Notes: generated by a model not told the origin, from the letters alone. Shown: positions 26,050 to 34,779, counted from the stretch's first letter. The stretch: 64,000 bases of DNA from Sphingobium sp. CR2-8 (GCF_035818615.1 NZ_JAYKZY010000002.1:2606501-2670500), one strand, 5' to 3'. Program-made: numbers and translations.

Positions 26050-27789
26050 TCAGGCGGCGATGTCGTAGGGGCGGATTTCGCCGGTCAGATAAAGGTTGCG
26101 CGCCTTCGACCGGCTCAACTTGCCCGAAGAGGTGCGCGGCAGGGTGCGCGGCGGCACCAGTTCCACGACGCAGTTCATGCCGGTGATGGCGCGGACCCGC
26201 TCACGGATCTGGTCGCGCAGGCGCGAACGCTCCTCATTGTCGGACGTGCGGCAATGGACGAGCACGGCAGGCGCTTCCTCGCCACCCGGCGTGGTGATGG
26301 CGAAGGCGGCGATGTCGCCCTGCTTGAAGCCGGGGAGCTGCTCCACCGCCCATTCGATATCCTGCGGCCAGTGATTCTTGCCGTTGATGATGATCATGTC
26401 CTTGGCGCGGCCCACGATGTAGAGATAGCCATCGGACAGATAGCCCATGTCGCCGGTATCCAGCCAACCATCCGCCATACAGGCCTTCGTCGCGGCTTCG
26501 TCACGGAAATAGCCGACCATCAGTGAAGGCCCGGTGGTCCACACCTTGCCGATCTGACGCTCGTTCATCAGGCCGCCATCCTCGTCGCGGATTTCCACGA
26601 CCATGTCCTTGGCGGGCTTGCCGCAATTGACGATCGATCGGAAGCGCTGCGGTCGGCCCTCCATCGCATCGCCGCCCGACAGGTCGGTTTCCTCGACCAG
26701 TTCGACGATGATCCCTTCGCCCGGCGGCATGATGGTGACGGCCAGCGTCGCTTCGGCCAGACCATAGCTGGGCAGGAACGCCTTGGGGCTGAAACCCGCG
26801 TCGGCAAAGGCGTCCACGAAGCTCTGCATCACGTCGGGGCGGATCATGTCCGCGCCATTGCCCGCCAGCCGCCAACGCGACAGGTCGAAACGGTCCTGCG
26901 CCTTGGTCTGGCTGGACATGCGGCGCGCGCAGATATCGTAGCCGAAGGTCGGCGAATAGCTGATCGAGGTGCCTTCATTGCGGCTGATGAGGTCGAGCCA
27001 GGCCAGCGGACGGCGGGCGAAATCCTCCGTCTTCATATAGTCGGTCGACACCTGGTTGGCGACGACCGACAGGAAGCAGCCGACCAGACCCATGTCGTGA
27101 TACCAGGGCAGCCAGCTGATGCAGCGATCGCTGTCCTGCACCTGCATGCCGTGGCTGTGCGCCGACAGGTTGCTGAGCAGCGCATGGTGGGTGACGGCGA
27201 CGCCATGGGGAAAGCGGGTCGAGCCGCTGCTATATTGCAGATAGGCGATTTCTTCGCCCTTGGCCTGCGGCAGCGCGACGGCGGGCGCTTCGCGGGCGAT
27301 GAAATCTTCGAACGCGATGCTTTCGACAGCCTTCTGCCGACCGGATTCGCCCGCCATCTCTTCCAGTTCCTTGGGGAAAAGGAAGAGCATCGGGTCACAG
27401 CTGGAGAGCTGGACGTTCAGCTGGTCGATATAGCTTTCCTTGCCGCCGAAGCTGGTCGGCAGCGGCAGCGGCACCGGCCAGGCACCGGCATAGACGATGC
27501 CGAAGAAGAGCATGGCGAAATCCGCGCCGGTTTCAGCGACCAGAGCGACGCGATCGGCAGGCTTCACGCCATGGGCGATCAGGCGGTGGGCGCAGGCGAC
27601 GGCGTCGTCGCGCAGTTCGCTGAACGGATAGGGCCGCGCCAGATTGCCACGGGGATCATGGAAATTGAGGCCGCGCTTACCCTGCGCCGCATAGTCCAGC
27701 GCCTCGCCCAGCGTCTCGAAATCCGAGAAGCGGCGCGGCAGATCATCAGTGGTCGGCGTCGGTGCCATCATCTCTTGCGAACCCGTCAT
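26050..27789 (-). CDS. Fatty-acyl-AMP ligase
   Basis: A 579-residue adenylate-forming enzyme of the FAAL branch (FadD32-like). It has the ATP loop YLQYSSGSTRFPHGVAVTHH, TSISYSPTFGYDICARR, PSYGLAEATLAV, and the hinge/C-terminal region WLDTGDMGYLSDGYLYIVGR with KDMIIINGKNHWPQDIE. These enzymes activate fatty acids as acyl-AMP for transfer to carrier proteins. The ATG at 27789 (GGTGAA upstream) is chosen over one at 27858. No carrier protein or polyketide synthase is in the window. Confidence 0.87.
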   Translation of the reverse strand: MTGSQEMMAPTPTTDDLPRRFSDFETLGEALDYAAQGKRGLNFHDPRGNLARPYPFSELRDDAVACAHRLIAHGVKPADRVALVAETGADFAMLFFGIVYAGAWPVPLPLPTSFGGKESYIDQLNVQLSSCDPMLFLFPKELEEMAGESGRQKAVESIAFEDFIAREAPAVALPQAKGEEIAYLQYSSGSTRFPHGVAVTHHALLSNLSAHSHGMQVQDSDRCISWLPWYHDMGLVGCFLSVVANQVSTDYMKTEDFARRPLAWLDLISRNEGTSISYSPTFGYDICARRMSSQTKAQDRFDLSRWRLAGNGADMIRPDVMQSFVDAFADAGFSPKAFLPSYGLAEATLAVTIMPPGEGIIVELVEETDLSGGDAMEGRPQRFRSIVNCGKPAKDMVVEIRDEDGGLMNERQIGKVWTTGPSLMVGYFRDEAATKACMADGWLDTGDMGYLSDGYLYIVGRAKDMIIINGKNHWPQDIEWAVEQLPGFKQGDIAAFAITTPGGEEAPAVLVHCRTSDNEERSRLRDQIRERVRAITGMNCVVELVPPRTLPRTSSGKLSRSKARNLYLTGEIRPYDIAA

Positions 27790-27970
27790 ATTGGTTTCAC
27801 CCAATGTCTTAAAAGGTGTGAAAGCGGGGCCGCTAGCAGCTTTGGCCGCTACATGCACCGCCTATTCCATTCCAGCCTGCACTCATAGCCCACAAGGCAC
27901 GGTGAAATTCCGGCCCGACTGTGGCATAAAGATGGCGTTCCCCACTCAAACTGTATCATGGAGGTACGGC

Positions 27971-28495
27971 ATGACCGGCAAACGCCTCCCCCCACCGCTG
28001 GACGACAGCGCGCTGCGCGACATGGCGCTGCGGCACGTCGCGCGCTTCGCGACCAGCCGGGGCAAGCTGCTCGCCTATCTGAAACGCAAGATTAAGGAGC
28101 GCGGCTGGGGCGGTGAACAGCCTGCCGATCCCGATGCGCTGGCGGATCGCTTCGTCGCATTGGGCTATGTCGACGATGCGGGCTTTGCCGTGATGAAGAG
28201 CGGCGCGCTGGCCCGGCGCGGCTATGGCGCGCGGCGGGTGGACGAGGCTTTGCGCGCGGCGGGCATTGCGGAGGAAGACCGGGGCCAGGCCGACGCGCAG
28301 ACGCGCAAGGACGCATGGAGCGCGGCGGACCGCTTCGCCCGGCGCAAGAGGGTCGGCCCCTATGCCACCGCGCCGCTCGACCCCAAGCAGCGGGAGAAGG
28401 CGATCGCCGCCTTCCTGCGCGCGGGCCATGATTATGCGGTCGCCCGGCGCTGGGTGGATGCGCCGCCGGGTGAGGCGATGACCGAGGAAGAGTGA
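27971..28495 (+). CDS. recX: Regulatory protein RecX
   Basis: A 174-residue RecX-type helical protein that modulates RecA. The repeats are seen in ALRHVARFATSRGKLLAYLK, ALADRFVALGYVDDAGFA, and ARRGYGARRVDEALRAAGI. GGAGGT lies 5 bases before the ATG at 27971, which rules out the longer in-frame extension. recA is not in the window, which is usual for this group. Confidence 0.88.
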   Translation: MTGKRLPPPLDDSALRDMALRHVARFATSRGKLLAYLKRKIKERGWGGEQPADPDALADRFVALGYVDDAGFAVMKSGALARRGYGARRVDEALRAAGIAEEDRGQADAQTRKDAWSAADRFARRKRVGPYATAPLDPKQREKAIAAFLRAGHDYAVARRWVDAPPGEAMTEEE

Positions 28496-28666
28496 CAGCC
28501 AGGGTCACGACCGGGTCATGACGGCGAAGTTCACACCGTCGTTGATGGGATCGTACGCGCGAATAACAAGGCAATGCGCCCGGAACGCACTCGCGAAGCG
28601 ACAGCCACGCGTCGCTTGCGTCAGGATGACGCGCCATCTGGGTCACCGTCACGCGCCGCCCACGCA

Positions 28667-28969
28667 TCAGCCACGCGCCTGCCGGGTCACGGGTCGGGCG
28701 GGATGGCCGGCGAAGGGATCGGCCAGGCTTTGCGCATGAAGCGCCAGCGCATTGGCCCAACTGCGGTCGAACGGCGTGCCCGCAAGGCGACGGCGCAGCC
28801 GATGCGCGCTGGCGGGCGACATGCTGACGATGCGCGCCGCCTGTGTGACGTTGCCGGTCGAAAGCAGGCTGGCGAGGAAGAGGCGCTGCTTGTCCGGCGT
28901 CCAGCGAGCGCGGTCCATGGCGAGGTTCGCGCCGGGCGCGGACGGATTGGGGTGCGGGTGCGGTTCCAT
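28667..28969 (-). CDS. Small helix-turn-helix protein
   Basis: About 100 residues. The core RWTPDKQRLFLASLLSTGNV followed by TQAARIVSMSPASAHRLRRR is a clear helix-turn-helix, similar to small DNA-binding proteins seen across sphingomonads. The start is uncertain: ATG at 28969, or 28918 for a shorter form. Neither has a strong ribosome site. No partner gene is evident; its upstream region adjoins GIY-YIG cassette copy 1. Confidence 0.65.
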   Translation of the reverse strand: MEPHPHPNPSAPGANLAMDRARWTPDKQRLFLASLLSTGNVTQAARIVSMSPASAHRLRRRLAGTPFDRSWANALALHAQSLADPFAGHPARPVTRQARG

Positions 28970-29077
28970 CGACAAGGATAGAACAGATGAAATCCTATTT
29001 TGGAAGGGGGATTTTGGGTGGCTAGTGGGTAGGCGGGTTTGCGGGTGCAATTCCCGCATAGCTGACATAAATTCACC

Positions 29078-29108
29078 GTCACCCCAGCGAAGGCTGGGGT
29101 CGCAGGCG
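29078..29108 (+). repeat. Palindromic repeat, left member of copy 1
   Basis: GTC-ACCCCAGC-GAAG-GCTGGGGT-CGCAGGCG: an 8-bp stem with a GAAG tetraloop, GTCA at the outer end and AGGCG at the inner end. It lies 20 bp before the GIY-YIG start codon. Confidence 0.85.
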
Positions 29109-29128
29109 GCAGTGCGCTACGGTGAGAT

Positions 29129-29419
29129 ATGACGCGAGGCGGCTACACCTACATCATGACCAACAAGCCAAGAGGCGTCCTCTATATCGGTGTCACAGCC
29201 GACATCGCTGCGCGCGCCGAACACCATCGAAACGGCGCCGACTCCGCCTTTTGCAAGAAATACGGGCTAACCCGCCTTGTTCTGGTCGAGCTACATGATG
29301 ACATCAGGCTCGCCATCGACCGCGAGAAAGCGCTCAAAGCCTGGAAACGCGAATGGAAAAGCCGGCTTGTGGAAGAAGGCAATCCAAATTGGCGCGATAT
29401 GTTAGACGTTATCTTCTGA
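29129..29419 (+). CDS. GIY-YIG nuclease family protein, copy 1
   Basis: A 96-residue single-domain GIY-YIG protein of the UPF0213/YhbQ type. The GIY-equivalent is YTYIM (6-10), followed by LYIGVT (YIG at 19-21), Arg29, a conserved helix with Glu66 (DREKALKAWKREWK) and Asn85; the residues expected for catalysis are all present. The other copy at 36377-36667 is the same length and closely similar. The stop codon touches the right palindromic repeat. Such short GIY-YIG proteins are usually uncharacterised; the repeat context suggests a role in moving or cutting those repeats. Confidence 0.9.
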   Translation: MTRGGYTYIMTNKPRGVLYIGVTADIAARAEHHRNGADSAFCKKYGLTRLVLVELHDDIRLAIDREKALKAWKREWKSRLVEEGNPNWRDMLDVIF

Positions 29420-29450
29420 CGCCTGAGATCCCAGCCTTCGCTGGGGTGAC
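29420..29450 (-). repeat. Palindromic repeat, right member of copy 1
   Basis: Inverted relative to the left member: CGCCTGAG-ATCCCAGC-CTTC-GCTGGGGT-GAC. The stem keeps one T.G wobble. It starts directly after the GIY-YIG stop codon. Confidence 0.85.
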
Positions 29451-29605
29451 GATAAAGGGAAAAGCCACTTCCAAGTAATGCTACCCGCTATTGTGGAGAC
29501 CAGAAATGCTCGCAACCTGAAATCCATGCTTGCAGCCATCCCATTCTCCACCACGATAAGGTTAACGCCCTCCCCTTGCCCAGCGAATCGCATTAGGCAG
29601 GGTGC

Positions 29606-30133
29606 ATGATCCGCCTCTCCGCCCTAGTCGCCCTCGGCCTGCTGACCGCCTGCTCCGACCCGCAGCCAACGTCCGACAACAGCGCGCAGCCGCAGGCGGT
29701 CGCCACCACGCTGCCGGTCGTCATCCGCACCGCCAAAGCTGCGCATCGTTTCGATGTCGAGGTTGCCGCCACGCCGCAGGAACAGGAAAAGGGGTTGATG
29801 TTCCGCAAGACCCTGAGCGCGGATGGGGGCATGTTGTTTCCGATGGACCCACCGCGCACGGCGAGTTTCTGGATGAAGGATACGCTGATCCCGCTCGACA
29901 TGGTCTTCATCCATACCGACGGCACGATCGCTTTCCTGCAGGCGCAGGCGCAGCCCTATTCGCGCGTGCCGATATCGGCGGGGGTGCCGGTAGCGGCGGT
30001 GCTGGAACTGCGTGGCGGACGGGCGGCGGAACTGGGGATAGCGGAGGGGGACCGGGTCGGATGGGGCGGTTGCGCCGTGCCGAAGGAAAGGATCACGACC
30101 GATCTGAATTTCTGTCCGGCTGCACCCCGATAG
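29606..30133 (+). CDS. DUF192 lipoprotein
   Basis: A 175-residue exported protein. A lipobox (GLLTAC, Cys16) ends the signal. The DUF192 domain holds VAATPQEQEKGLMFRKTL, FPMDPPRTASFWMKDTLIPL and VLELRGGRAAELGIAEGD, all diagnostic. The biochemical role of DUF192 is not established. It is followed 50 bp later by the NDUFA12 homologue. Confidence 0.88.
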   Translation: MIRLSALVALGLLTACSDPQPTSDNSAQPQAVATTLPVVIRTAKAAHRFDVEVAATPQEQEKGLMFRKTLSADGGMLFPMDPPRTASFWMKDTLIPLDMVFIHTDGTIAFLQAQAQPYSRVPISAGVPVAAVLELRGGRAAELGIAEGDRVGWGGCAVPKERITTDLNFCPAAPR

Positions 30134-30183
30134 CGCCACATCCTCCTTGCCCAGCCCGCCCGCAGCCGCTAAGCGCTGGACCC

Positions 30184-30582
30184 ATGGGTATCCTCGGCAA
30201 GATCTTCACCTGGTGGGATGGTGCGACCATCGGCACTTCGCTCTTCACCTCCCGCAAGGGCAGCAAGGTCGGCGAGGACCATCAGGGCAATATCTATTAT
30301 CAGGGCGGCGTCGACCCCAATGGCCTGACGCGCCGCTGGGTGATCTATAATGGCGTGAACGACGCCAGCCGCGTGCCCGCCGAATGGCATGGCTGGCTGC
30401 ACCATTCGATCGAAGGTGCGCCCGAAAGCTTCCTGCCGCCGCCGCGCATCTGGGAAAAGGAATCGACCCCCAACGCCACCGGCACCACCCAGGCCTATCG
30501 CCCGTCCGGCGCGCTCGAAAAGGGCGGCCAGCGCCAGAAGGCGACCGGCGATTACGAGGCGTGGAGCCCCGACGCGGCATGA
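30184..30582 (+). CDS. NADH:ubiquinone oxidoreductase accessory subunit, NDUFA12 (B17.2) homologue
   Basis: A 132-residue supernumerary complex I subunit found in alphaproteobacteria and mitochondria. TWWDGATIGTSLFTSRKGSK, GEDHQGNIYYQ, RRWVIYNGVNDASRVPAEWH and GWLHH are diagnostic. It associates with the peripheral arm of complex I. Its stop overlaps the next start (ATGA). Confidence 0.95.
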   Translation: MGILGKIFTWWDGATIGTSLFTSRKGSKVGEDHQGNIYYQGGVDPNGLTRRWVIYNGVNDASRVPAEWHGWLHHSIEGAPESFLPPPRIWEKESTPNATGTTQAYRPSGALEKGGQRQKATGDYEAWSPDAA

Positions 30583-31241
30583 CCCGGCGTCCGGCGGGAA
30601 TCGTCCCGCCGATCCTGCACGGCCTTCCCCTTCTATCCTGTGCGCTGGCGCTGTCCGCGTGCGGCAAGAACGACGTGCCGACGGCGAACCAGAGCGGCCC
30701 GGTCAAGGTCGAGGGATCGCCGATCCGCGCAGGCGGCGGCGACGTGCTGCCCGGCACCCCCATGGCGGAACGCACCGCCGTCATCGGCCTGCTCAACAAG
30801 CGCAACGGGCTGACCCGCGACTTAACGATGAAGCCGGGCGAAGCGCTGCGCGTGGGCGATGCGATCGTGCGGTTGCAGGCGTGCGAAACCAGTGCGCCAT
30901 GGGAAAATGTGCAGGAAACCGGGGCGTTCGTGCAACTGGACGTGCGCAGCAGCGCGGACGGGAAGTGGCGGCGCAATTTTTCCGGCTGGCTGTTCCGCGA
31001 ACGGCCCGACCGCAATGTCGTACAGCACCCGGTCTACGACGTGTGGGTCAGAAGCTGTACGATGGAATGGCCGCAGGCAGGTCCGGACACGGTCAAGCTG
31101 GGCGGCAAGGGCGAGCCGATCGCGGCGTCCGCGCCCGCCAGCGGCGCGAACGCCAGCGCGGCGGCCGCGCCAGACCCGGCGGCCAGCGCGCCCGCCCCTG
31201 CCCCCAGCGCCACGCCCCCGGTCGCCGCGCCCAGCAACTGA
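30579..31241 (+). CDS. DUF2155 domain lipoprotein
   Basis: A 220-residue exported protein. Lipobox SAC (Cys about 28). DUF2155 domain approximately 60-165: VIGLLNKRNGLTRDLTMKPG, VRLQACETSAPWENVQETGA, FSGWLFRERPDRNVVQHPVY. The last ~45 residues are a low-complexity Ala/Pro/Ser tail, whose coding DNA is antisense to the 3' end of aat for 208 bp. It is coupled to the NDUFA12 gene by a 4-bp overlap. Confidence 0.87.
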   Translation: MTRRPAGIVPPILHGLPLLSCALALSACGKNDVPTANQSGPVKVEGSPIRAGGGDVLPGTPMAERTAVIGLLNKRNGLTRDLTMKPGEALRVGDAIVRLQACETSAPWENVQETGAFVQLDVRSSADGKWRRNFSGWLFRERPDRNVVQHPVYDVWVRSCTMEWPQAGPDTVKLGGKGEPIAASAPASGANASAAAAPDPAASAPAPAPSATPPVAAPSN

Positions 31242-31786
31242 AGATAGTCGCGCTGGCTGATTTCGACTGCGCCCATCATGCGCAGATGGTCGGTCATGAA
31301 CTGGCAGTCGAGCAGGGTGAAGCCGCCGAACCGCAGCCGCGCCACCAGCCAGGCGAGCGCGACCTTCGACGCGTCGGTGCGGCGCGATACCATCGATTTG
31401 CCGAAGAAGGCGCGGCCGATCGCCACGCCATAGAGGCCGCCGACCAGTTCCTCCCCCGCCCATACCTCGATCGAATGGGCGAAACCGGCTTCGTGCAGGT
31501 GGCGATAGGCAGCTTCGATCTGGTGGTTGATCCAGGTCGACGGGCGATCCGGCGCGGCCTGCGCGCAGAGCGCCAATATCTGCGGGAAGGCGCGGTTGGC
31601 GGTGACGCGGAACCGGTCGCGGCGGATCGTCCTGGACAGCGAATGCGACAGGTGGAAGCCCTCGAGCGGCAGGATCGCGCGGCGTTTCGGCTCCACCCAA
31701 TAGACATCCTGCGCGTCGCGATCGTCGGCCATGGGGAAAACGCCGATGGAATAGGCCTGTAGCAGGACGAGCGGATCAATCATCAC
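31034..31786 (-). CDS. aat: Leucyl/phenylalanyl-tRNA--protein transferase
   Basis: A 250-residue N-end-rule enzyme that adds Leu or Phe to proteins with N-terminal Arg/Lys. AYSIGVFPMADDRDAQDVYW, EVWAGEELVGGLYGVAIGRA, FFGKSMVSRRTDASKVALAW and LLDCQFMTDHLRMMGAVEIS are diagnostic. The C-terminus (SIVQLLTHTS) looks genuine and resembles sphingomonad Aat ends as I recall them, so the ~70-residue Ala/Gly-rich stretch opposite the DUF2155 gene is likely coding on both strands. Confidence 0.9.
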   Translation of the reverse strand: MMIDPLVLLQAYSIGVFPMADDRDAQDVYWVEPKRRAILPLEGFHLSHSLSRTIRRDRFRVTANRAFPQILALCAQAAPDRPSTWINHQIEAAYRHLHEAGFAHSIEVWAGEELVGGLYGVAIGRAFFGKSMVSRRTDASKVALAWLVARLRFGGFTLLDCQFMTDHLRMMGAVEISQRDYLQLLGAATGGVALGAGAGALAAGSGAAAALAFAPLAGADAAIGSPLPPSLTVSGPACGHSIVQLLTHTS

Positions 31787-31888
31787 GGGCAGGATAGGCA
31801 GGCCGGGCGCAGGGGGGAAGCCCTATCCTGCCCTCTTCTTGTGGGCGTGCGATTGACTTGGATCGGTGCGGCCTTAGCCTGCGGCCCG

Positions 31889-33157
31889 ATGAAACGCCTG
31901 TCCTTGGCCTTGCTGCCGTTGATCCTGTCTGTGGCCACCGCCCAGGCCGCCACCGATCCCTATGCCGCACGGGTCGCTAGGATACTCAAGGCGACGCCGT
32001 TGATCGACGGGCATAACGACTGGCCCGAGGCACTCGCAGAGAAGGCGAAGGATGCGCGCTGGACGATGCCGCTGGAACGGCTGGACCCGGCGACCTTCCA
32101 TACCGACATCGAACGGCTGCGCGCCGGGGGCGTGGGCGGGCAATTCTGGTCGGTCTGGGTGTCGGCGGACCTGCCCGAATTGCAGCAGGCGAAGGACACG
32201 CTGGACCAGATCGACCTGGCCCATAGTTTCGCGCGGCGCTACCCCAAGGATTTCGCCTTCGTGACGACGGCAGCGCAGCTGCGCGCCGCGCACAAGAGCG
32301 GACGGGTCGCGTCCTTGCTGGGCGTCGAAGGGGGCGGCCAGATCGACGGCAGCCTGGCCGTGCTGCGCAGCTTTCGCGCCTTGGGCGCATCCTATCTGAC
32401 ACTGACTCACGCCCGCACCACCGCCTGGGCGGACAGCGCGACCGACAATCCGCAGCATGACGGGCTGACCCCGTTCGGCGAGGCGGTGGTGCACGAGCTG
32501 AACCGGCTGGGGATGCTGGTGGACCTGAGCCATGTGAGCGAGGCGACGATGCTGGACGCGCTGCGCGTGACCAAGGCGCCGGGGATTTTTTCCCACTCCA
32601 ACGCGCGGGCGATCTGCAACACGCCGCGCAACGTGTCGGACGCGGTGCTGAAACAGGTGGCGGCCAATGGCGGCGTGGTGATGGTGAACTATGCCCCGCA
32701 ATATGTGTCGGAGGCGCGCCGCATCTGGGGTGCGGCCCGCAGCGGCGAAATCGCGCGCTATAATGCGCCGCCCTTCGGTGGCCTCTATATCGGCGATCCG
32801 GAAGGTGCGAAGAAGGCGCTGGCGGATTGGGAAAAGGCCAATCCCGAACCGGTGGTCACGCTGGCCCAGGTGGCGGACCATATCGACCATATCGCCAAAG
32901 TCGCTGGGGTCGATCATGTCGGGATCGGCAGCGATTTCGATGGCGTCGGGTCGCTGCCACAGGGGCTGGGCGGCGTGCAGACATACCCGGCGCTGCTGAG
33001 CGAACTGATGCGGCGGGGCTGGAGCGACAAGGATATCGCGAAGCTGGTCGGCGAGAATGTGCTGCGGGTGATGGCGACGGCGGAGAAGGTGGCGGCGGGG
33101 ATGGCAGGCGAGCCAGCCGGGAGCGGGACCGTGGTTGGGCTGGATGGGAAAAGATAG
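31889..33157 (+). CDS. Membrane dipeptidase (renal dipeptidase family, M19)
   Basis: A 422-residue secreted metallopeptidase. Signal peptide MKRLSLALLPLILSVATAQA; zinc site HXD in LIDGHNDWPEAL, glutamate in GVEGGGQIDGSL, histidines in VDLSHVSEATM and FSHSNARAICNTPRN, and Asp in GIGSDFDGV. It hydrolyses dipeptides, probably in the periplasm. The ATG at 31889 is chosen because the signal peptide starts there. Confidence 0.93.
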   Translation: MKRLSLALLPLILSVATAQAATDPYAARVARILKATPLIDGHNDWPEALAEKAKDARWTMPLERLDPATFHTDIERLRAGGVGGQFWSVWVSADLPELQQAKDTLDQIDLAHSFARRYPKDFAFVTTAAQLRAAHKSGRVASLLGVEGGGQIDGSLAVLRSFRALGASYLTLTHARTTAWADSATDNPQHDGLTPFGEAVVHELNRLGMLVDLSHVSEATMLDALRVTKAPGIFSHSNARAICNTPRNVSDAVLKQVAANGGVVMVNYAPQYVSEARRIWGAARSGEIARYNAPPFGGLYIGDPEGAKKALADWEKANPEPVVTLAQVADHIDHIAKVAGVDHVGIGSDFDGVGSLPQGLGGVQTYPALLSELMRRGWSDKDIAKLVGENVLRVMATAEKVAAGMAGEPAGSGTVVGLDGKR

Positions 33158-33177
33158 GCGAGGATAGCGTAAAGATC

Positions 33178-33257
33178 GTCACCCCGGGCCCGATCTGGGG
33201 GATGCTTCTTTTTCGTGTTTGAGAGAAAGCGAGATCCCGGGTCGAGCCCTAGCTGAC
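33178..33257. repeat. Inverted doublet of CCCGGG-type palindromes
   Basis: GTCACCCCGGGCCCGATCT at the left and, inverted, CGTCAGCTAGGGCTCGACC(CGGG) at the right, with about 35 bp between. Outer ends are GTCA and TGAC, the same layout as the GIY-YIG-linked repeats, but a different core. It lies between the convergent dipeptidase and LD-carboxypeptidase genes. Confidence 0.6.
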
Positions 33258-33283
33258 GGAGTCCGATATCCTGCGCCTCAGTC

Positions 33284-34333
33284 CTACGCCACCGCCGCCT
33301 CCAGCAATCGAATCGTCCCGGCGCTTGCGTCCATTTCCGCCTGCACGCCCAGCGGCAGGCTATATTGGTTGGCGACATGGCCGAACTGGCCGCCCTGGAA
33401 GGCGGGGATGCCGAGCGGTTCGAGATGCTGTTGCAGCACTTCCGACAGGGTGAAGCCGCCATAGCTCGGGCCGCCGGGACCGCAGTCGGTGCATTGGCCG
33501 AAGACGACCCCCGCCAGCTTGCCCAGCACCCCGCCCAGGGTCAGCTGCGTGAGCATGCGGTCGATCCGGTAGGGCGCTTCGCTGATATCCTCGATAAAGA
33601 GAATCGCGCCGGTGAAGTCGGGCAGATAGGCCGTGCCCATCAGCGCCGCCAGCACGGTGAGGTTGCCGCCGAGCAGCCTGCCCCGCGCTACGCCGGGGCG
33701 GAAGGTGCGGATGCGCCCGGCCCGTTGCGCCAGGCGATCCTCATGCCCTTGCGGATTGGAAAAGGTCGGCGTGGCCGCGTCGAAGGCGACAGCGCGGAAG
33801 GCGTCCCAGCTATAGGCGCCCCAGCTGCTCGCCGCATTGGGGCCATGGATGGTGGTGAAGCCCGCCTTCGCCGCAAAGGCCAGGTGCAGCGCGGTGATGT
33901 CCGAAAAGCCGACCAGCAGCTTGGGATTGCGGCGGATGGCGGCGAAGTCCAGCCGGGGCAGGATGCGCGCGCAGCCCCAGCCGCCGCGCACCGCGAAGAC
34001 CGCGCGGACATCCGGGTCGGCGAACATGGCGTTGACGTCGGCCGCCCGGTCCGCGTCGGTCCCGGCCAGATAGCCATAGCGCCCGGCCAGATGCGGCGCG
34101 GCCTTGGGCTTCAATCCCATGGCGACGATCGTGTCCTTGACCAGGTCCAGGTCGAACGCATCGTCGGTGAAACCCGCCGGTTCGATCAGCCCGACCGTAT
34201 CACCCGCGCGCAACCGGGGCGGCTTGACCAGCGGCGCAGCGGCGGCGGCAGGCGTCGTCGTCAGCCATCCGCCCATCCCCGCCCCCATGCCGAGCATCGC
34301 GCCGGTCATCATGCCGCGCCGATCCATCCGCAT
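33284..34333 (-). CDS. LD-carboxypeptidase (S66 family), Tat-type signal
   Basis: A 349-residue serine peptidase that trims the D-Ala from murein tetrapeptides (LdcA). A twin-arginine-like start (MRMDRRGMMTGAMLGMGAGM) suggests export. Blocks: RLRAGDTVGLIEPAG, FAVRGGWGCARILPRLDF, LLVGFSDITALHLAFAAKAG (nucleophile Ser in GFSD), FIEDISEAPYRIDRML (Glu) and GHVANQYSLPLG (His). It starts 2 bp after the cupin stop codon. Confidence 0.9.
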   Translation of the reverse strand: MRMDRRGMMTGAMLGMGAGMGGWLTTTPAAAAAPLVKPPRLRAGDTVGLIEPAGFTDDAFDLDLVKDTIVAMGLKPKAAPHLAGRYGYLAGTDADRAADVNAMFADPDVRAVFAVRGGWGCARILPRLDFAAIRRNPKLLVGFSDITALHLAFAAKAGFTTIHGPNAASSWGAYSWDAFRAVAFDAATPTFSNPQGHEDRLAQRAGRIRTFRPGVARGRLLGGNLTVLAALMGTAYLPDFTGAILFIEDISEAPYRIDRMLTQLTLGGVLGKLAGVVFGQCTDCGPGGPSYGGFTLSEVLQQHLEPLGIPAFQGGQFGHVANQYSLPLGVQAEMDASAGTIRLLEAAVA

Positions 34334-34335
34334 CG

Positions 34336-34779
34336 TCAATAGCTGCTCCCATCCTTGTGGCGATATGCGCCGCCCGACCAGAGAAGGTTGATATCGGCAT
34401 AATGGCAATCCCCGGTCGGCGGCCGTCCGAAGGCGACGAAGACGCAATCGTCCGTACCGTCATTGACCAGATGATGGCCGTTCGGCTCCCCTTTCGGAAA
34501 AGCCGCCATGTCGCCCGGCCCCATCGGCGTACGAGCGCCTTCCTCGACCAGGACCGCCTGCCCCGCCAGCATGACCAGAAATTCGTCCTCATCCTCATGC
34601 CAGTGGCGGTGGGAGGACGCCGCGCCGGGTTTCAGCACGACATGGCTGACGCCGAAATCGCTGAGGCCATGAACGAGACCGAGTCGGCGCACCCAACGTC
34701 CTGCGACGATGGCCGCATGGTCACCGGGATAGCCGGTGCTGTTACTCTGCGCGATGGTTTTCAGGTCGATCCGGGGCAT
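34336..34779 (-). CDS. Cupin domain protein
   Basis: A 147-residue beta-barrel protein. The metal-binding motif is HRHWHEDEDEFLVMLAGQAV with a second box GDMAAFPKGEPNGHHLVND. The ATG at 34779 follows GGAGGAGGA and is preferred over an upstream Met at 34806. It is co-transcribed with the LD-carboxypeptidase gene. The ligand is unknown. Confidence 0.85.
   Translation of the reverse strand: MPRIDLKTIAQSNSTGYPGDHAAIVAGRWVRRLGLVHGLSDFGVSHVVLKPGAASSHRHWHEDEDEFLVMLAGQAVLVEEGARTPMGPGDMAAFPKGEPNGHHLVNDGTDDCVFVAFGRPPTGDCHYADINLLWSGGAYRHKDGSSY

Larger units (their letters stand above)
29012..29480 (+). mobile_element. GIY-YIG repeat cassette, copy 1
   Basis: A ~470-bp unit that recurs in inverted orientation at about 36315-36789. 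It comprises ~65 bp of leader (TTTGGGTGGCTAGTGG ... TTCCCGCATAGCTGACAT), a left palindrome (29078-29108), the GIY-YIG gene, a right palindrome in opposite orientation (29420-29450), and ~30 bp of shared tail ending near CTTCCAAGT. The shared flanks outside the palindromes show that the whole unit was duplicated. Exact termini are estimates by eye. Confidence 0.7.
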
